Below, one piece after another: positions 28,781 through 37,748 of a stretch of 47,160 nt of DNA. The notes beneath the pieces are model-generated. The model did no database searches and had not been told where the DNA came from. It saw nothing but the letters and a program-made list of their open reading frames with translations. The translations under genes were made by a program, and so were the position numbers. The DNA lies in assembly GCF_000981225.1 (NCBI RefSeq), contig NZ_LAJC01000045.1:1-47160 (forward strand), given 5' to 3'. This stretch comes from Allosalinactinospora lopnorensis (GTDB lineage: Bacteria > Actinomycetota > Actinomycetes > Streptosporangiales > Streptosporangiaceae). Numbering within the stretch: the first letter of the stretch is position 1; each line of letters begins with the position of its first letter.

Positions 28781-28876
28781 CCTGGTTCTGAGCATAGAGG
28801 GCCGCCGCGCCGGGCGCAGGGCAGCGAGAGTGCGCCGGCCGGTCTGCGCGGCGGGCGTGGCCGGCGCCCCCGTTGG

Positions 28877-30571
28877 TCACCGGTCCCGCTCGGCCTCGCG
28901 CAGCAGTTCCGACATCGTGGCCTCCGGACTGGCGATCTCCGGATCGGTGCGGACGTCGATCAGCGTTGGTGCGCCGGCCGAGACCGCCTCGGTCAGCGCC
29001 TTCTCCAGTTCCTCCGGTGTGCCGGCGGTGGCTCCGCGGGCGCCCAGGCCGCGGGCGTAGCTCGCCAGGTCCAGCGGGCCGCTGATGTCGATACCGGCGG
29101 TCCGTCCCAGTTCTCGGGCCTGGTGCATCGCGATCGTGCCGTACAGGCCGTTCTGGAACACGATCACCACGATCGGCAGGCCGAGTCGGCACGCCGTCTC
29201 CAGTTCCTGCCCCGTCATCAGCGCGCCGCCGTCCCCTGCCACGGCGACCACGGTCCGGTGCGGCTCCACGAGCTTGGCCGCCACCGCCCCGGGCACCGCG
29301 TACCCCATGGCCCCGCTCGTCGGGGCGAGCTGGGTGCGCGGCGCGCGGAACCACCAGCCCCGATGCAGAAACGCGGCGAAGTTGCCCGCGTCGTTGGCGA
29401 TGACGGTGTCCTCCGGCAGAACCCGGCGCATGCCCTCCACCACCGCCCAGGGGTGCAGCCTGCCCTCCGGGTGGTCGAGGGCGCCCGGAGGAGCGGTCGT
29501 GGTGCGCACCCACGCGTCGCGCGCCTCGCTCCAGTCCCGTGGCGGGGCTGTGGCCGGCGCCTCGGCCAGGGAGGCGAGTGCCCGCCGCGCGTCGGCGACC
29601 GCTCCCAGCCACACCGGGCTGACGGCCCCCACCTGGTCGGGGTCGATGTCGATCTGGGCGACGGTGGACCTCCTGACGTCCTCGGCGGTCGACGGAAGCC
29701 GGTAGGTCTGGGTGGTGATCTCGCTCAGCCGGGAGCCGACGACCAGTACCGCGTCGGCCTCCTCCAGCGCTCTCAGTACCGGCTTCGGGCAGCCGAGCCC
29801 CAAGTGGCCGAGATAGAGCGGGTGGTCGTTGGGAAAGACGTCCTGGCGCCGCCACGAGGTGTAGACACCGGTGCGGAAGCGCTCGGCGACGGTGACCAGC
29901 TCCTCGTGGGCGCCGCGCGCCCCGCCGCCAGCGATGATCACCGGGCGTTCCGCACGGCTGAGCCACGCGGTGAGGCGGTCGCGTTCGTCGTCGCCGAGAG
30001 GCGGGCGGGGCGGGACGGTACCGGGCAGTGCCGGCGGCGCAGGGATGCGCTGCCCGAACAGGTCGGCCGGGACGGCGATCGCCACGGGGCCGGGACGTCC
30101 GGTGGTGGCCACCCGGATCGCTCGGGCGGTGATTTCGGGGAGCCGGTCGGCGCGGGTCGCCGTGGTCGTCCACTTGGTGATGGGGGAGTAGAACGCGGTC
30201 AGGTCGACCTCCTGGAACGCCTCGCGTCCCAGGTAGTCGGTCTCCACCTGACCGAGGAACACGATCATCGGTGTGGAGTCCTGCATGGCGGTGTGCACGC
30301 CGATCGCGAGATTGGCCGCCCCCGGCCCCCGGGTGGCGGCAGCGACCGCGGGGAACCCGGTGAACTTCGCCTCCGCCTCCGCCATGAACGCGGCGCCGTT
30401 CTCGTGCCGGGTCGAGACCAGTTGCATGTTGCTGCGCTGTTCGATCGCGTCGGCCAGCTCCAGGAAACTCTCGCCCGGAACGGTGTAGCAGCGCCGGACA
30501 TGGGCGGCCGCCAGGACATCGACGACCTCTTCGGCCGCGGTACGCAGAGGGGATTCGGTCACGGCGCTCAC
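28877..30571 (-). CDS. Acetolactate synthase-like ThDP-dependent enzyme
   Basis: 564 residues from GTG 30,571, with AGGAAGGA a few bases upstream. Three domains as in the acetohydroxyacid synthase/benzoylformate decarboxylase family: an N-terminal Pyr domain with the glutamate in RHENGAAFMAEAEAKFTG, a central Rossmann domain (RPVIIAGGGARGAHEEL), and a C-terminal PP domain with GDGGALMTG...NGLYGTIAMHQ binding Mg-ThDP. The N-terminal CYTVPGESFLEL differs from true IlvB (YPGGA), and no small subunit gene follows, so valine/isoleucine synthesis is not assured. A decarboxylase or carboligase for another 2-ketoacid is equally possible. AzlCD genes are upstream on the same strand. Confidence 0.85.
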   Translation of the reverse strand: MSAVTESPLRTAAEEVVDVLAAAHVRRCYTVPGESFLELADAIEQRSNMQLVSTRHENGAAFMAEAEAKFTGFPAVAAATRGPGAANLAIGVHTAMQDSTPMIVFLGQVETDYLGREAFQEVDLTAFYSPITKWTTTATRADRLPEITARAIRVATTGRPGPVAIAVPADLFGQRIPAPPALPGTVPPRPPLGDDERDRLTAWLSRAERPVIIAGGGARGAHEELVTVAERFRTGVYTSWRRQDVFPNDHPLYLGHLGLGCPKPVLRALEEADAVLVVGSRLSEITTQTYRLPSTAEDVRRSTVAQIDIDPDQVGAVSPVWLGAVADARRALASLAEAPATAPPRDWSEARDAWVRTTTAPPGALDHPEGRLHPWAVVEGMRRVLPEDTVIANDAGNFAAFLHRGWWFRAPRTQLAPTSGAMGYAVPGAVAAKLVEPHRTVVAVAGDGGALMTGQELETACRLGLPIVVIVFQNGLYGTIAMHQARELGRTAGIDISGPLDLASYARGLGARGATAGTPEELEKALTEAVSAGAPTLIDVRTDPEIASPEATMSELLREAERDR

Positions 30572-30837
30572 GAGAGTCCTTCCTTGTGCGCGGGTTCCTG
30601 ATCGGTTCTCGGTGTCCGGGCGGCGGTACGCGGTGCGGGAGAGCACCGGCTGTCTCCTCGCGCCCCTGGACGTAGGGTTCCCCGTGGGGCGGGCGGGCTG
30701 TCCGGGACCGCACGGCGGGCCCGTTGTCCGGGGACGGCGGCATGGCACGCGCTCCATCGGCATGCGCAACATCGACCGGGTGGCTCCCTCTCCCTTCTGC
30801 CCGGCAGCGGCCGGATCGTCACCTGTTCGCGCGCGCC

Positions 30838-31152
30838 TCAGGAGAGGCCGAGCGCGCGCAGCCCGGCCGCGGTCGCGGCGGCGACGAGGATGACGAGCAG
30901 GAACGGGGCGCGGAGCAGCAGTGCGACCGCGGCCGCCGCCAGGCCGCTCACCCGGGGGAGGTCGAAGACGAGGGCGCCGTCCTCGGTGACGGCCTGGATC
31001 GCGACCAGGGCCGCCAGCAGGGCGATCGGCACGGTCATCGCGAAGCCGCGCACTTTGGGGTGGTCCAGCAGTCTCCGGGGCGCCGCGAGCCCGGCCAGTT
31101 TCATCAGGTAGCAGCCGAGCCCGGTGACGAGGATGACGATCCACACCGTCAT
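30838..31152 (-). CDS. azlD: AzlD family membrane protein (branched-chain amino acid exporter small subunit)
   Basis: 104 residues, four hydrophobic helices, starting MTVWIVILVTGLGCYLMKLAG. AzlD pairs with AzlC to export branched-chain amino acids in characterised cases. Its ATG overlaps the azlC stop by four bases (ATGA). The 266 bases after it, up to the ThDP enzyme, hold no recognisable feature. Confidence 0.87.
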   Translation of the reverse strand: MTVWIVILVTGLGCYLMKLAGLAAPRRLLDHPKVRGFAMTVPIALLAALVAIQAVTEDGALVFDLPRVSGLAAAAVALLLRAPFLLVILVAAATAAGLRALGLS

Positions 31153-31871
31153 GGGCGGACCTCCCGTTCCCGGTCGCCGGGGGTGTCGCCGTCCGAGCCA
31201 GCCGCGCCGCCCATTCCGGCCAGTGCGGCAACGGCAGCGAGCAGGACCGGAACCCCCGGCGGGACCAGCGGAGTCGCGGCCAGGGCGATGAGCACGCCGA
31301 GCAGGGCCACGAGCCGGCTTCGGCGGCCCTCCTCCCGCAGCCGCGGCCAGACCAGTGCGAGGAAGAGCGCGGGACCGACCGCGTCGAGGCCGAACACGGC
31401 CGGATCGCCGATCCGGTCGGCCGCGAGCGCGCCGACGAGCGTGGTCAGGTTCCAGCAGAGGAACAGCGATGCGAAGGTGACCGTGTAGCCGGTCCGGGCG
31501 TCGCGCCTTCCGCGCTGGGCCAGGGCGACAGCGGCGGTCTCGTCGATGAGGCCGTGCGCCGCCGCGATCCTGCGGCCGCCGTGCCAGCCGAGGACGTCGG
31601 CCAGGCGCAGCCCGTACAGCGTGTTGCGCGCGCCGAGCAGCAGCGCCCCCGTGGCGCCCGCCATGACGCTGCCACCGCCGGCGACCACACCGACGAGGGC
31701 GAACTGGGACGCCCCGGTGAAACAGAGCAGGCTGAGCGCGCACGCCTGCGCGACCGAGAGGCCGGCGGTGGCCGCGGTCGTCCCGAAGGCCAGGCCCGAG
31801 ACCCCGACCGCCAGCCCGACCCCGAGCCCGTCGCGGGCGGGAGGGGAGAGCGAGAAGGCAGAGGTGTTCAC
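31149..31871 (-). CDS. azlC: AzlC family branched-chain amino acid permease
   Basis: 240 residues from GTG 31,871 (start not firm, since no clear ribosome site; the frame is open further up through IS-derived sequence). Hydrophobic helices throughout. The AzlC motif region LCFTGASQFALVGVVAGG and GARNTLYGLRLAD are visible. Forms an exporter with AzlD. The 5' side abuts the IS remnant, so the original promoter may have been disturbed. Confidence 0.88.
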   Translation of the reverse strand: MNTSAFSLSPPARDGLGVGLAVGVSGLAFGTTAATAGLSVAQACALSLLCFTGASQFALVGVVAGGGSVMAGATGALLLGARNTLYGLRLADVLGWHGGRRIAAAHGLIDETAAVALAQRGRRDARTGYTVTFASLFLCWNLTTLVGALAADRIGDPAVFGLDAVGPALFLALVWPRLREEGRRSRLVALLGVLIALAATPLVPPGVPVLLAAVAALAGMGGAAGSDGDTPGDREREVRP

Positions 31872-32016
31872 ACCCGCGACGCTAGGCGCGGCAGAGGCGC
31901 CCGGTCTTGAACGTTCTTGCGGCTGCGGGGCCTCGGCTCCTGCCGGTGATCGGCTCCTTGGCGGCGAGCCGCCGAGGAAGCAACGCACCGCTGCCGGAAC
32001 CGGCCGGGTTCGCACA

Positions 32017-32106
32017 TTTCCGGGCCACATCGGCGACCTTGCGACCCGACTCAACCAGGTTCAGCACCTTGCGCCGAAACTCCGGCGGATAGCCACGTCG
32101 TCCCAT
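32017..32106 (-). pseudogene. IS3-type transposase OrfA remnant
   Basis: The first 30 residues, MGRRGYPPEFRRKVLNLVES followed by GRKVADVARK, match the start of IS3-family OrfA helix-turn-helix proteins. The similarity then ends abruptly in unrelated sequence, with no OrfB. The rest of 31,872-32,240 shows no gene. A truncated mobile element remnant upstream of azlC. Confidence 0.7.
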
Positions 32107-32240
32107 GCCACTCTCCGTTCACGATCGAATGGCATGGAATCCAACAACTCACCTCCGGACAACCCGGGGCACACCAAAGTCTCCGGGTAACCGGGGGAAC
32201 CTCAGGCGCCCAACCGCAACACGGCGTTTCTCAGGCACGC

Positions 32241-33170
32241 TCACCGGCTCATCGGCGCATTTGCGGCCTTCAGATGGGCACGCAGGAACGCAAGCTCCCG
32301 GTCGCTGATCTCCTCAAACGCATCGCCCAGGTACACGTTGAAGTGACCGAGCGGGTAGTGCCGGATGTCAGCGTACGGGGCTCGCGCCGCGATCCGGGCG
32401 GCGAAGGTGCTGGAGGCCTGCAGGTCTCGGTCAGCCAGCACCATGAGCAGCGGCATAGTCAGGTGCTCGGCGGTACCTGGGGCGTACTTGGGAAGGTTGA
32501 AAATGAGCCGCGGCGCTAGCTCATTGCGCCATCCGCATGCCTCGCCGCCCAGGGCCTCAAAGGTAGCCGCGGCGTCGGGTTCGGTGAACACCGCTACTTG
32601 GCCGGCGGGCGCGACCACCGGTACGAGATAGGGCGGCTCGCCACGCCTGGCTCGGCGAAGATCCCGGAGCGCGGCAACCGTGAACTGGATCGTGCGCGCG
32701 GTGACTTCCCAGTTCAGCCGTTGCCGCAGATTGCGCCCGCGATGCATGCCGTCGATCATCGGTACCTGGGACACCACTGCGGCGAGGGTCGGGTCGGTGG
32801 CGGCGACCGCGAGCACGTGCCCACCGCTGAGCGAGGTGCCCCAGATGGCAATGTGTTTCGTGTCGATCTCCGGCAGACCGTGAACGTAACGGATCGCCGC
32901 CCGGTAGTCATCGCGTTGCGCGTCCACGTCGATGACTTGGCGTGGTTCGCCCTCGCTGGCGCCGAAGCCGCGGTAGTCGAAGACCAGCGCGGCGATACCG
33001 CCCCCAGCGAACTTCTCGGCGTACCTTGGCAGACCTAGGCGCTTGGTACCGCTCCCGCCATGGCCCATCACCACGCACGGCACAGGCTCCGACAGGTCGC
33101 CGGGCAGGTAGAGGTCAGCCGCGCACCGCACCCCACTGGAATCGAAGAAGACTTCTCTCGAAGACACCAT
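32241..33170 (-). CDS. Alpha/beta hydrolase (dienelactone hydrolase-like)
   Basis: 309 residues from ATG 33,170. Order of motifs fits the alpha/beta hydrolase fold: oxyanion region VVMGHGGSGTKR, ALVFDYRGFGASEG, nucleophile elbow GTSLSGGH (Ser), a cap segment, acid in MVLADRDLQ and histidine in YPLGHFNVYLG. Probably a cytoplasmic esterase; substrate unknown. Local GC looks lower than its neighbours, and IS remnants lie on both sides, suggesting acquisition by transfer. Confidence 0.85.
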   Translation of the reverse strand: MVSSREVFFDSSGVRCAADLYLPGDLSEPVPCVVMGHGGSGTKRLGLPRYAEKFAGGGIAALVFDYRGFGASEGEPRQVIDVDAQRDDYRAAIRYVHGLPEIDTKHIAIWGTSLSGGHVLAVAATDPTLAAVVSQVPMIDGMHRGRNLRQRLNWEVTARTIQFTVAALRDLRRARRGEPPYLVPVVAPAGQVAVFTEPDAAATFEALGGEACGWRNELAPRLIFNLPKYAPGTAEHLTMPLLMVLADRDLQASSTFAARIAARAPYADIRHYPLGHFNVYLGDAFEEISDRELAFLRAHLKAANAPMSR

Positions 33171-33380
33171 GACGACCTGCTTCCTGCGGATCGACCAACG
33201 GTGGCTACGGTGTCCACGATCGGCGAACAAATGACCGTCGGACTCTCCGAAGCCCACGGGCCAACACCTTCAGCATTCCCGGTCACCGGTCGCCACACCA
33301 GGGACCTAGATCCTGTTTTGGGGTCAGAGCCGGTCTTAGCGCGGGCCAGGCCGCCGCCCAAAGCGACACCCAACATCCTC

Positions 33381-33560
33381 GCAGTCATAGCGCGCGGCCA
33401 CAGCCCGATGCTGCTTGAGCCGGTCGGTCGCGCATTCCACCGCGTGGCGCTACTGGTAGACCTCGGCGTCGGAAGAGGGCGGACGTCCGCCCTGGCTGCC
33501 GCGCGCCCGGCGGTGGACGGCCCGGTAGGCGGCGTAGGAACGGTCGGCCTCAGCGCGTAA
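33381..33560 (-). pseudogene. IS5-type transposase C-terminal remnant
   Basis: Minus-strand reading gives RGSQGGRPPSSDAEVYQ, a TAG stop at 33,452-33,450, then RHAVECATDRLKQHRAVAAR and YD. This is the C-terminal DDE region of IS5-family transposases (compare RGSRGGRPP and [20 protein letters not shown]). Upstream ADRSYAAYRAVHRRA is also transposase-like. An internal stop and missing ends show it is dead. It overlaps the 3' end of tctA; 33,171-33,380 holds no other recognisable gene. Confidence 0.75.
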
Positions 33561-35150
33561 CCGCTCCCCATCGACAGTGAGGGGTCTCCGCGATCCTCTT
33601 GGTCGCAGTGGTCTCGCCGGTGGTTGCGGTGTCCTGCGCCCTCCGGTGCGCTTTCCAGCGGTTCCACAGGGGCCACAGCAGCGCGAGAAGGACGAGGACG
33701 ATGATGGCCGCGCTGATCGGGCGGGTGAAGAAGGACAACCAGGGGTGGGCGTCGCCGCTGGCGGCCAGCAGCCCCTGCCCCTGCCCCGATTCGATGATCG
33801 GCCCCAGGACGACGCCGAGCACGATCGCGGGCGGCGGCAGTCCGAGGTGCCGCAGCCCGTACCCGAGGATGCCCAGCGCCAGCATCAGCACGACGTCCAG
33901 CGGGTTGTTCCGCACAGCGTAGGCGCCGATGATCGTGAGCAGGGCGATGGCCGGGACCAGGAGGTGCGTCGGCGTCCGCACCACGGTGCGCTGCAGTGCC
34001 CGTCCCGCGACCAGCCCAACGGGGGCGAGCAGCAGCACCGCGACCGCTAGTGCCAGGATGAACGTGAAGGTGAGTGGACCCTGCTCCACGAAGAGTTCGG
34101 AGCCCGGCCGCAGCCCGTGGAGCAGGAGCACCCCGAATATCACGGCGTCGGCCGGAGCGCCGGGGATTCCCAGGGTCAGCAGCGGATGAGTCCTCCGCCG
34201 CCGACGGCGTTGTTGGCCGTCTCGGGCGCCACCACGCCGTCGACCTCTCCCTTCCCGAACTTCTCGGGGGTCTTGGAGTTGCGTTTCGCCTCGTTGTAGG
34301 CGACCAGATTGGCGACGTTCCCGCCCGCACCGGGCAGCATGCCGACAAAGGTGCCGATGAACGCGGAGCGGACGAGGTTGACCGGACGGGAGAGAACGTA
34401 GCGGATGGTGCGCGGCAGCAGCCTCGCTCGCGCCGGGTCTGCTCCTTGTGCATCGCGGCCGCGCGGCCGCGCGGCCGGCGGGGTCGACGATGAGATCGAT
34501 CATCGCCGGAACGGCGAAGAACCCGATGAGGGCCACGATGAGGGGGACGCCGCCCTGCATCTCGGTGAAGCCGAACGTGAACGGACGTCGCCGCCGACGG
34601 GGGCGATGCCGATCGCGGCGATCAGCAGCCCGAGGAAACCGGCGGCGAACCCCTTGAGCAGCGACTTCGCGGCCAGGCTGGCGATCATGGTGAGACCGAA
34701 GATGCCGAACCAGAAGTACTCCTGCGGGCCGAACGCCAGGACGACGTCGGCGATCAGCGGGCCGAGCAGCAGCAGCCCGAGGACTCCGACCAGGCCCCCG
34801 ACGACCGACGCGGTCGTCACGGCGATGATCGCGGTCTCGCTGCGGCCCTGCTTGGTCATCGGGTAGCCGTCGAAGGTGGTGGCGATGGACGACGGTGTGC
34901 CCGGGGCGTTGACGAGGATCGCGGTGAACGAGCCGCCGTAGATCGCGGCGACGTAGAAGGACCCCATCAGGACGAGGCCGCTGGTGGGATCCATGGTGAA
35001 GGTGATGGGGAGGAGCAGGGCCAAGCCGACGGTCGCGCTCAGCCCGGGGGTGGCGCCGACGGCCATGCCGCCGACGACCCCGGCGAGGCACAGCAGCAGC
35101 ATCTGAGGCGATACGACCTGCACTAGAGCATCCTCGAAACCTGGGAACAT
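33550..35150 (-). CDS. tctA: Tripartite tricarboxylate transporter TctA, four frame breaks
   Basis: Large membrane subunit of a TTT-family transporter; about 534 residues when repaired. ATG 35,150 follows AGGAG. The N-terminal part has GATPGLSATVGLALLLP and LVNAPGTPSSIATTFDGYP, TctA signatures. The frame changes near 34,582 (GGDV, then FTFGFTEMQGG), 34,452-34,480, 34,426 (then RTIRYVLSRPVNLV, GTFVGMLPGAGGN) and 34,185 (GGGLI, then LLTLGIPGAPADA). Each needs one added base; with four, the length becomes 535 codons. Either read errors or real decay. The last 15 codons overlap IS5 remnant sequence. It takes up dicarboxylates or tricarboxylates, here perhaps tartrate. Confidence 0.85.
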
Positions 35151-35249
35151 GTGAGCTCCTGGGACGATGCCTGGATGGTGGGGACTCCGCCGCCCGGGAA
35201 GCGCGGGCGCAGCGGATGCGGGTGGGCGTCCGCGGCGGGGCGCCGGGCG

Positions 35250-36238
35250 CTAGCCGTTCACCATGTCGAACTGCTCGAGGAGTTCGCGGGCCTCTTCCGT
35301 GCGCCGCGTGGTGAAGTCTGCGCATTCCTCCGGGCCCATGTTCTCCAGGTGGTAGCCGAGTTCCTCCGACTGTTCGACCACCTCGGGGTCCTGGCTGACC
35401 TCGGCGAACGCATCGGCCAGCGTGGTGATGACGGTTTCTGGCGTGTCCGGCGGCACGGCGACACCGCGCCACGCCCCCTCAACGATGTCGAAGCCGCTCT
35501 CCACGAAGGTCGGCACGTCCGGGAACTCGGGGAGGCGTTCCTCGGAGGCGACGGCCAGCACGCGCATCCCCTGGTCCTGGAGTTCCAGCGCCTCGGTGTT
35601 GTAGGTCATGAGCGCGTCCACCTGGCCGCCGAGCAGCGCGGGCGAGGCCGCCGCGGTGCCGCTGAAGGGACGTAGGTCAGCTGCGCACCGGAGTCCCGCG
35701 CGAGCGCGAGGGCGCCGGTGTGGTTGGCGGTGAAGGAGCCGCTTCCGCCGAGGGTGAGCTGTTCGCTCTGCGCGGCCCGCAGGAAGTCCTCCAGGGTGCC
35801 GTGTCCGCCGTCCTCGGAGACCACCAGGGCGTTGGGCGTGCTCTGGAAGATGTAGGCCCACTTGATGTCCTCGGTCTCGTAACCGGCCTCTCCCCGGGCG
35901 AGCGGTTGGAGGATCACGTGCGGAATGTTGGCGCCCATGATCGTGTATCCGTCGGGTCTGGCCTGGTTGGCCAGCTCCGACCAGCCCACCGCCCCTCCGC
36001 CTCCCGGGCGGTTCGAGACCACAACGGAGGTGCCGAGGACCTTCTCCAGCGGCTGCTGCTGGAGCCTGGCCGTGATGTCGGACTCCCCGCCCGGGTCGAA
36101 CGGGAGTATGTACTGGATCGAGTGAGCGGGGTAGTCCGCCCCTCGGCCACCGCCGGGCACGGCCTGCCTCGCGCAGCCCGGCAGCGCCAGGGTCGCCACC
36201 CCGCACGTGGTGAGAAAAGCCCTCCGTGACGTTCGCAT
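35250..36238 (-). CDS. tctC: TctC-type solute-binding lipoprotein, one frame break
   Basis: Extracytoplasmic receptor of a tripartite tricarboxylate transporter. ATG 36,238 follows GAGGAGG. The N-terminus RTSRRAFL is Tat-like and LPGCARQ is a lipobox, so it is a likely Tat-exported lipoprotein. Family motifs follow: DPGGESDITAR, VVSNRPGGGG, DGYTIM. The frame breaks near 35,667 (TYVP, then FSGTAAASPALLGGQ); one added base gives 330 codons, as expected. It lies between D-tartrate dehydratase and tctA on the same strand, so its ligand is probably tartrate or a related hydroxyacid. Confidence 0.88.
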
Positions 36239-36290
36239 GCTGCCTCCTCGTCGTGCCGCCTCGGCACGGGGAGAGGGGATGGGGGGTAGG

Positions 36291-36314
36291 GTCCGGTGGC
36301 GGATGCCACCGGAC
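36291..36314. terminator. Intercistronic stem-loop between tarD and tctC
   Basis: GTCCGGTGGC and its exact complement flank GGAT, 52 bases upstream of the tctC start. No T-run. It could attenuate read-through or stabilise processed mRNA, giving unequal enzyme and transporter levels. Confidence 0.5.
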
Positions 36315-36490
36315 CGCGGGGTTCCGGGCAGGGGCCCGGACGCGTACGGTTGGGTGTTCTACCGCCCCTGCGGGCTGCGGAACAGTGCTTTCGGGGCTCT
36401 GCCGCCGGGCGGCCGGTGCGGGTCGGTGTGCGGGCACTCCTCCTCTCTGCGTGCCGGGTTCTCCTGGTGTGTGCGGGTGCGGTCCCTCGC

Positions 36491-37657
36491 TCAGAGGCGC
36501 TCGCGCAGCAGGTCGCGCAGTGCCGGCTTGAGCTCGATTCCGATACCCGGCTCCTCCGGCAGCCCCACGTAGCCGTCGGTCACCGGTGTGGACTCGGCGA
36601 ATCCGCCGAACGGCTCGAAGACCTTCGGGTAGGACTCGCACCCGCCCAGGCCGAAAGCCGCCGCCAGCGCGAGGTTGATCTGGTTTCCGCCGTGCGGGCA
36701 GAGGCGCCCGGGCGACCAGCCGCCCGAAGCGAGTTCGCGCAGCATCGCGGCGTACTCCGGAACCCCGTAGCTCAGCGACGGGTCCATCTGCAGTACGTCG
36801 CGGTGCGGGCGCAGGCCGCCGTGCCGGCGGAGGTTGCGGACGTCGGCCGCTGAGAAGAGGTTCTCGCCGGTGGCGAGGGCACCCGCGTACTCGTCGGCGA
36901 GGACCGCGTGCGTCCGGTAGTCGAGCGGATCGCAGGGCTCCTCGTACCAGAGGAGGTCGTAGGCCGCGAGCGCCCGGCCGTAGCGCAGCGCCTCCTCGAC
37001 GCCGAAGCGCCCGTTGGCGTCCACGGCCAGGCGGCAGCCCGAGGGAAGCAGGTGCAGCACGGTCTCGATCCTCCGGAGGTCCTCCTCCAGAGGCGCGCCG
37101 CCGATCTTGATCTTGACGTCCCGATAGCCGAGGTCGAGGTAGCCGCGGATCTCGTCCCGCAGCGCCTGGAGGGGCTTGTCCGGGTGGTAGTAGCCGCCGG
37201 CGGCGTACACCCACACCGACGACGCCGGCTGCTCCCGGAGGCCGAACCGCTCGTGCAGGAGCCGGTAGAGCGGCTCCCCAGCCGCCTTGGCGGCCAGGTC
37301 CCACATCGCCATGTCCAGCGTCCCCACGGCCACGGCCCGGTCGCCGTGCCCGCCGGGCTTCTCGTTCTCCATCACGGCCTGCTGGACCCTGACAGGGTCG
37401 ACGATGCCGGTCGAGGGATCGAGGAGCCGTTCCGGGGAGGCGTCCTCGACCCTGGGCAGGATGCGGGTGGAGAGCAGGCCGGACTGGGCGTAGCGGCCGT
37501 TGGAGTGGAACCCGTAGCCGACCACCGGCTCCCCGTCCACGACGAGGTCGCTGTGCACGGCCACGATCGAGACCGTCATCCGGGAGAAGTCGATCACCGC
37601 GTTGCTGATCTGCGACGCGATCGGTGCCTCACCGTAGGTGATCTTGGTTATCCGCAT
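36491..37657 (-). CDS. tarD: D-tartrate dehydratase (enolase superfamily)
   Basis: Dehydrates D-tartrate to oxaloacetate. 388 residues from ATG 37,657 with GAGGA upstream. It is an enolase-superfamily protein: capping domain with SNGRYAQSGL and NEKPGGHGDRAVAVGT, then the barrel. Catalytic residues fall at the numbering known for the characterised Bradyrhizobium enzyme: KxK at K182/K184, metal ligands D213 (VDANGRF), E239 and E265 (ATGENLF), D292, and H322 (CPHGGNQ). This agreement makes the specific assignment strong. It is followed by tctC/tctA and preceded by two tartrate dehydrogenase-like genes. Confidence 0.9.
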   Translation of the reverse strand: MRITKITYGEAPIASQISNAVIDFSRMTVSIVAVHSDLVVDGEPVVGYGFHSNGRYAQSGLLSTRILPRVEDASPERLLDPSTGIVDPVRVQQAVMENEKPGGHGDRAVAVGTLDMAMWDLAAKAAGEPLYRLLHERFGLREQPASSVWVYAAGGYYHPDKPLQALRDEIRGYLDLGYRDVKIKIGGAPLEEDLRRIETVLHLLPSGCRLAVDANGRFGVEEALRYGRALAAYDLLWYEEPCDPLDYRTHAVLADEYAGALATGENLFSAADVRNLRRHGGLRPHRDVLQMDPSLSYGVPEYAAMLRELASGGWSPGRLCPHGGNQINLALAAAFGLGGCESYPKVFEPFGGFAESTPVTDGYVGLPEEPGIGIELKPALRDLLRERL

Positions 37658-37748
37658 GTTCGTGGTCCTCGTGCTCTTTCGGTGGCGCGGAGCGCGGCGG
37701 CGGCCCGCGTGCGCCCCACGCGCAGTCGGCCACCGGGAGGGGCGGTCT

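Noticed and set aside
28430-30601. 723-codon plus-strand frame opposite the ThDP enzyme and osmC-like gene
   Set aside because: It spans two clear genes and an intergenic palindrome on the other strand, has no domain motif and shows shadow-type R/G/A composition.
30572-30837. Possible branched-chain attenuator peptide or ThDP riboswitch before the ThDP enzyme
   Set aside because: No short frame rich in Leu/Ile/Val codons, no THI-box-like sequence and no terminator pair could be found on the minus strand.
33301-33340. Terminal inverted repeat of an intact IS near the IS5 remnant
   Set aside because: No matching partner repeat or target duplication could be found, and the transposase remnant contains a stop codon.
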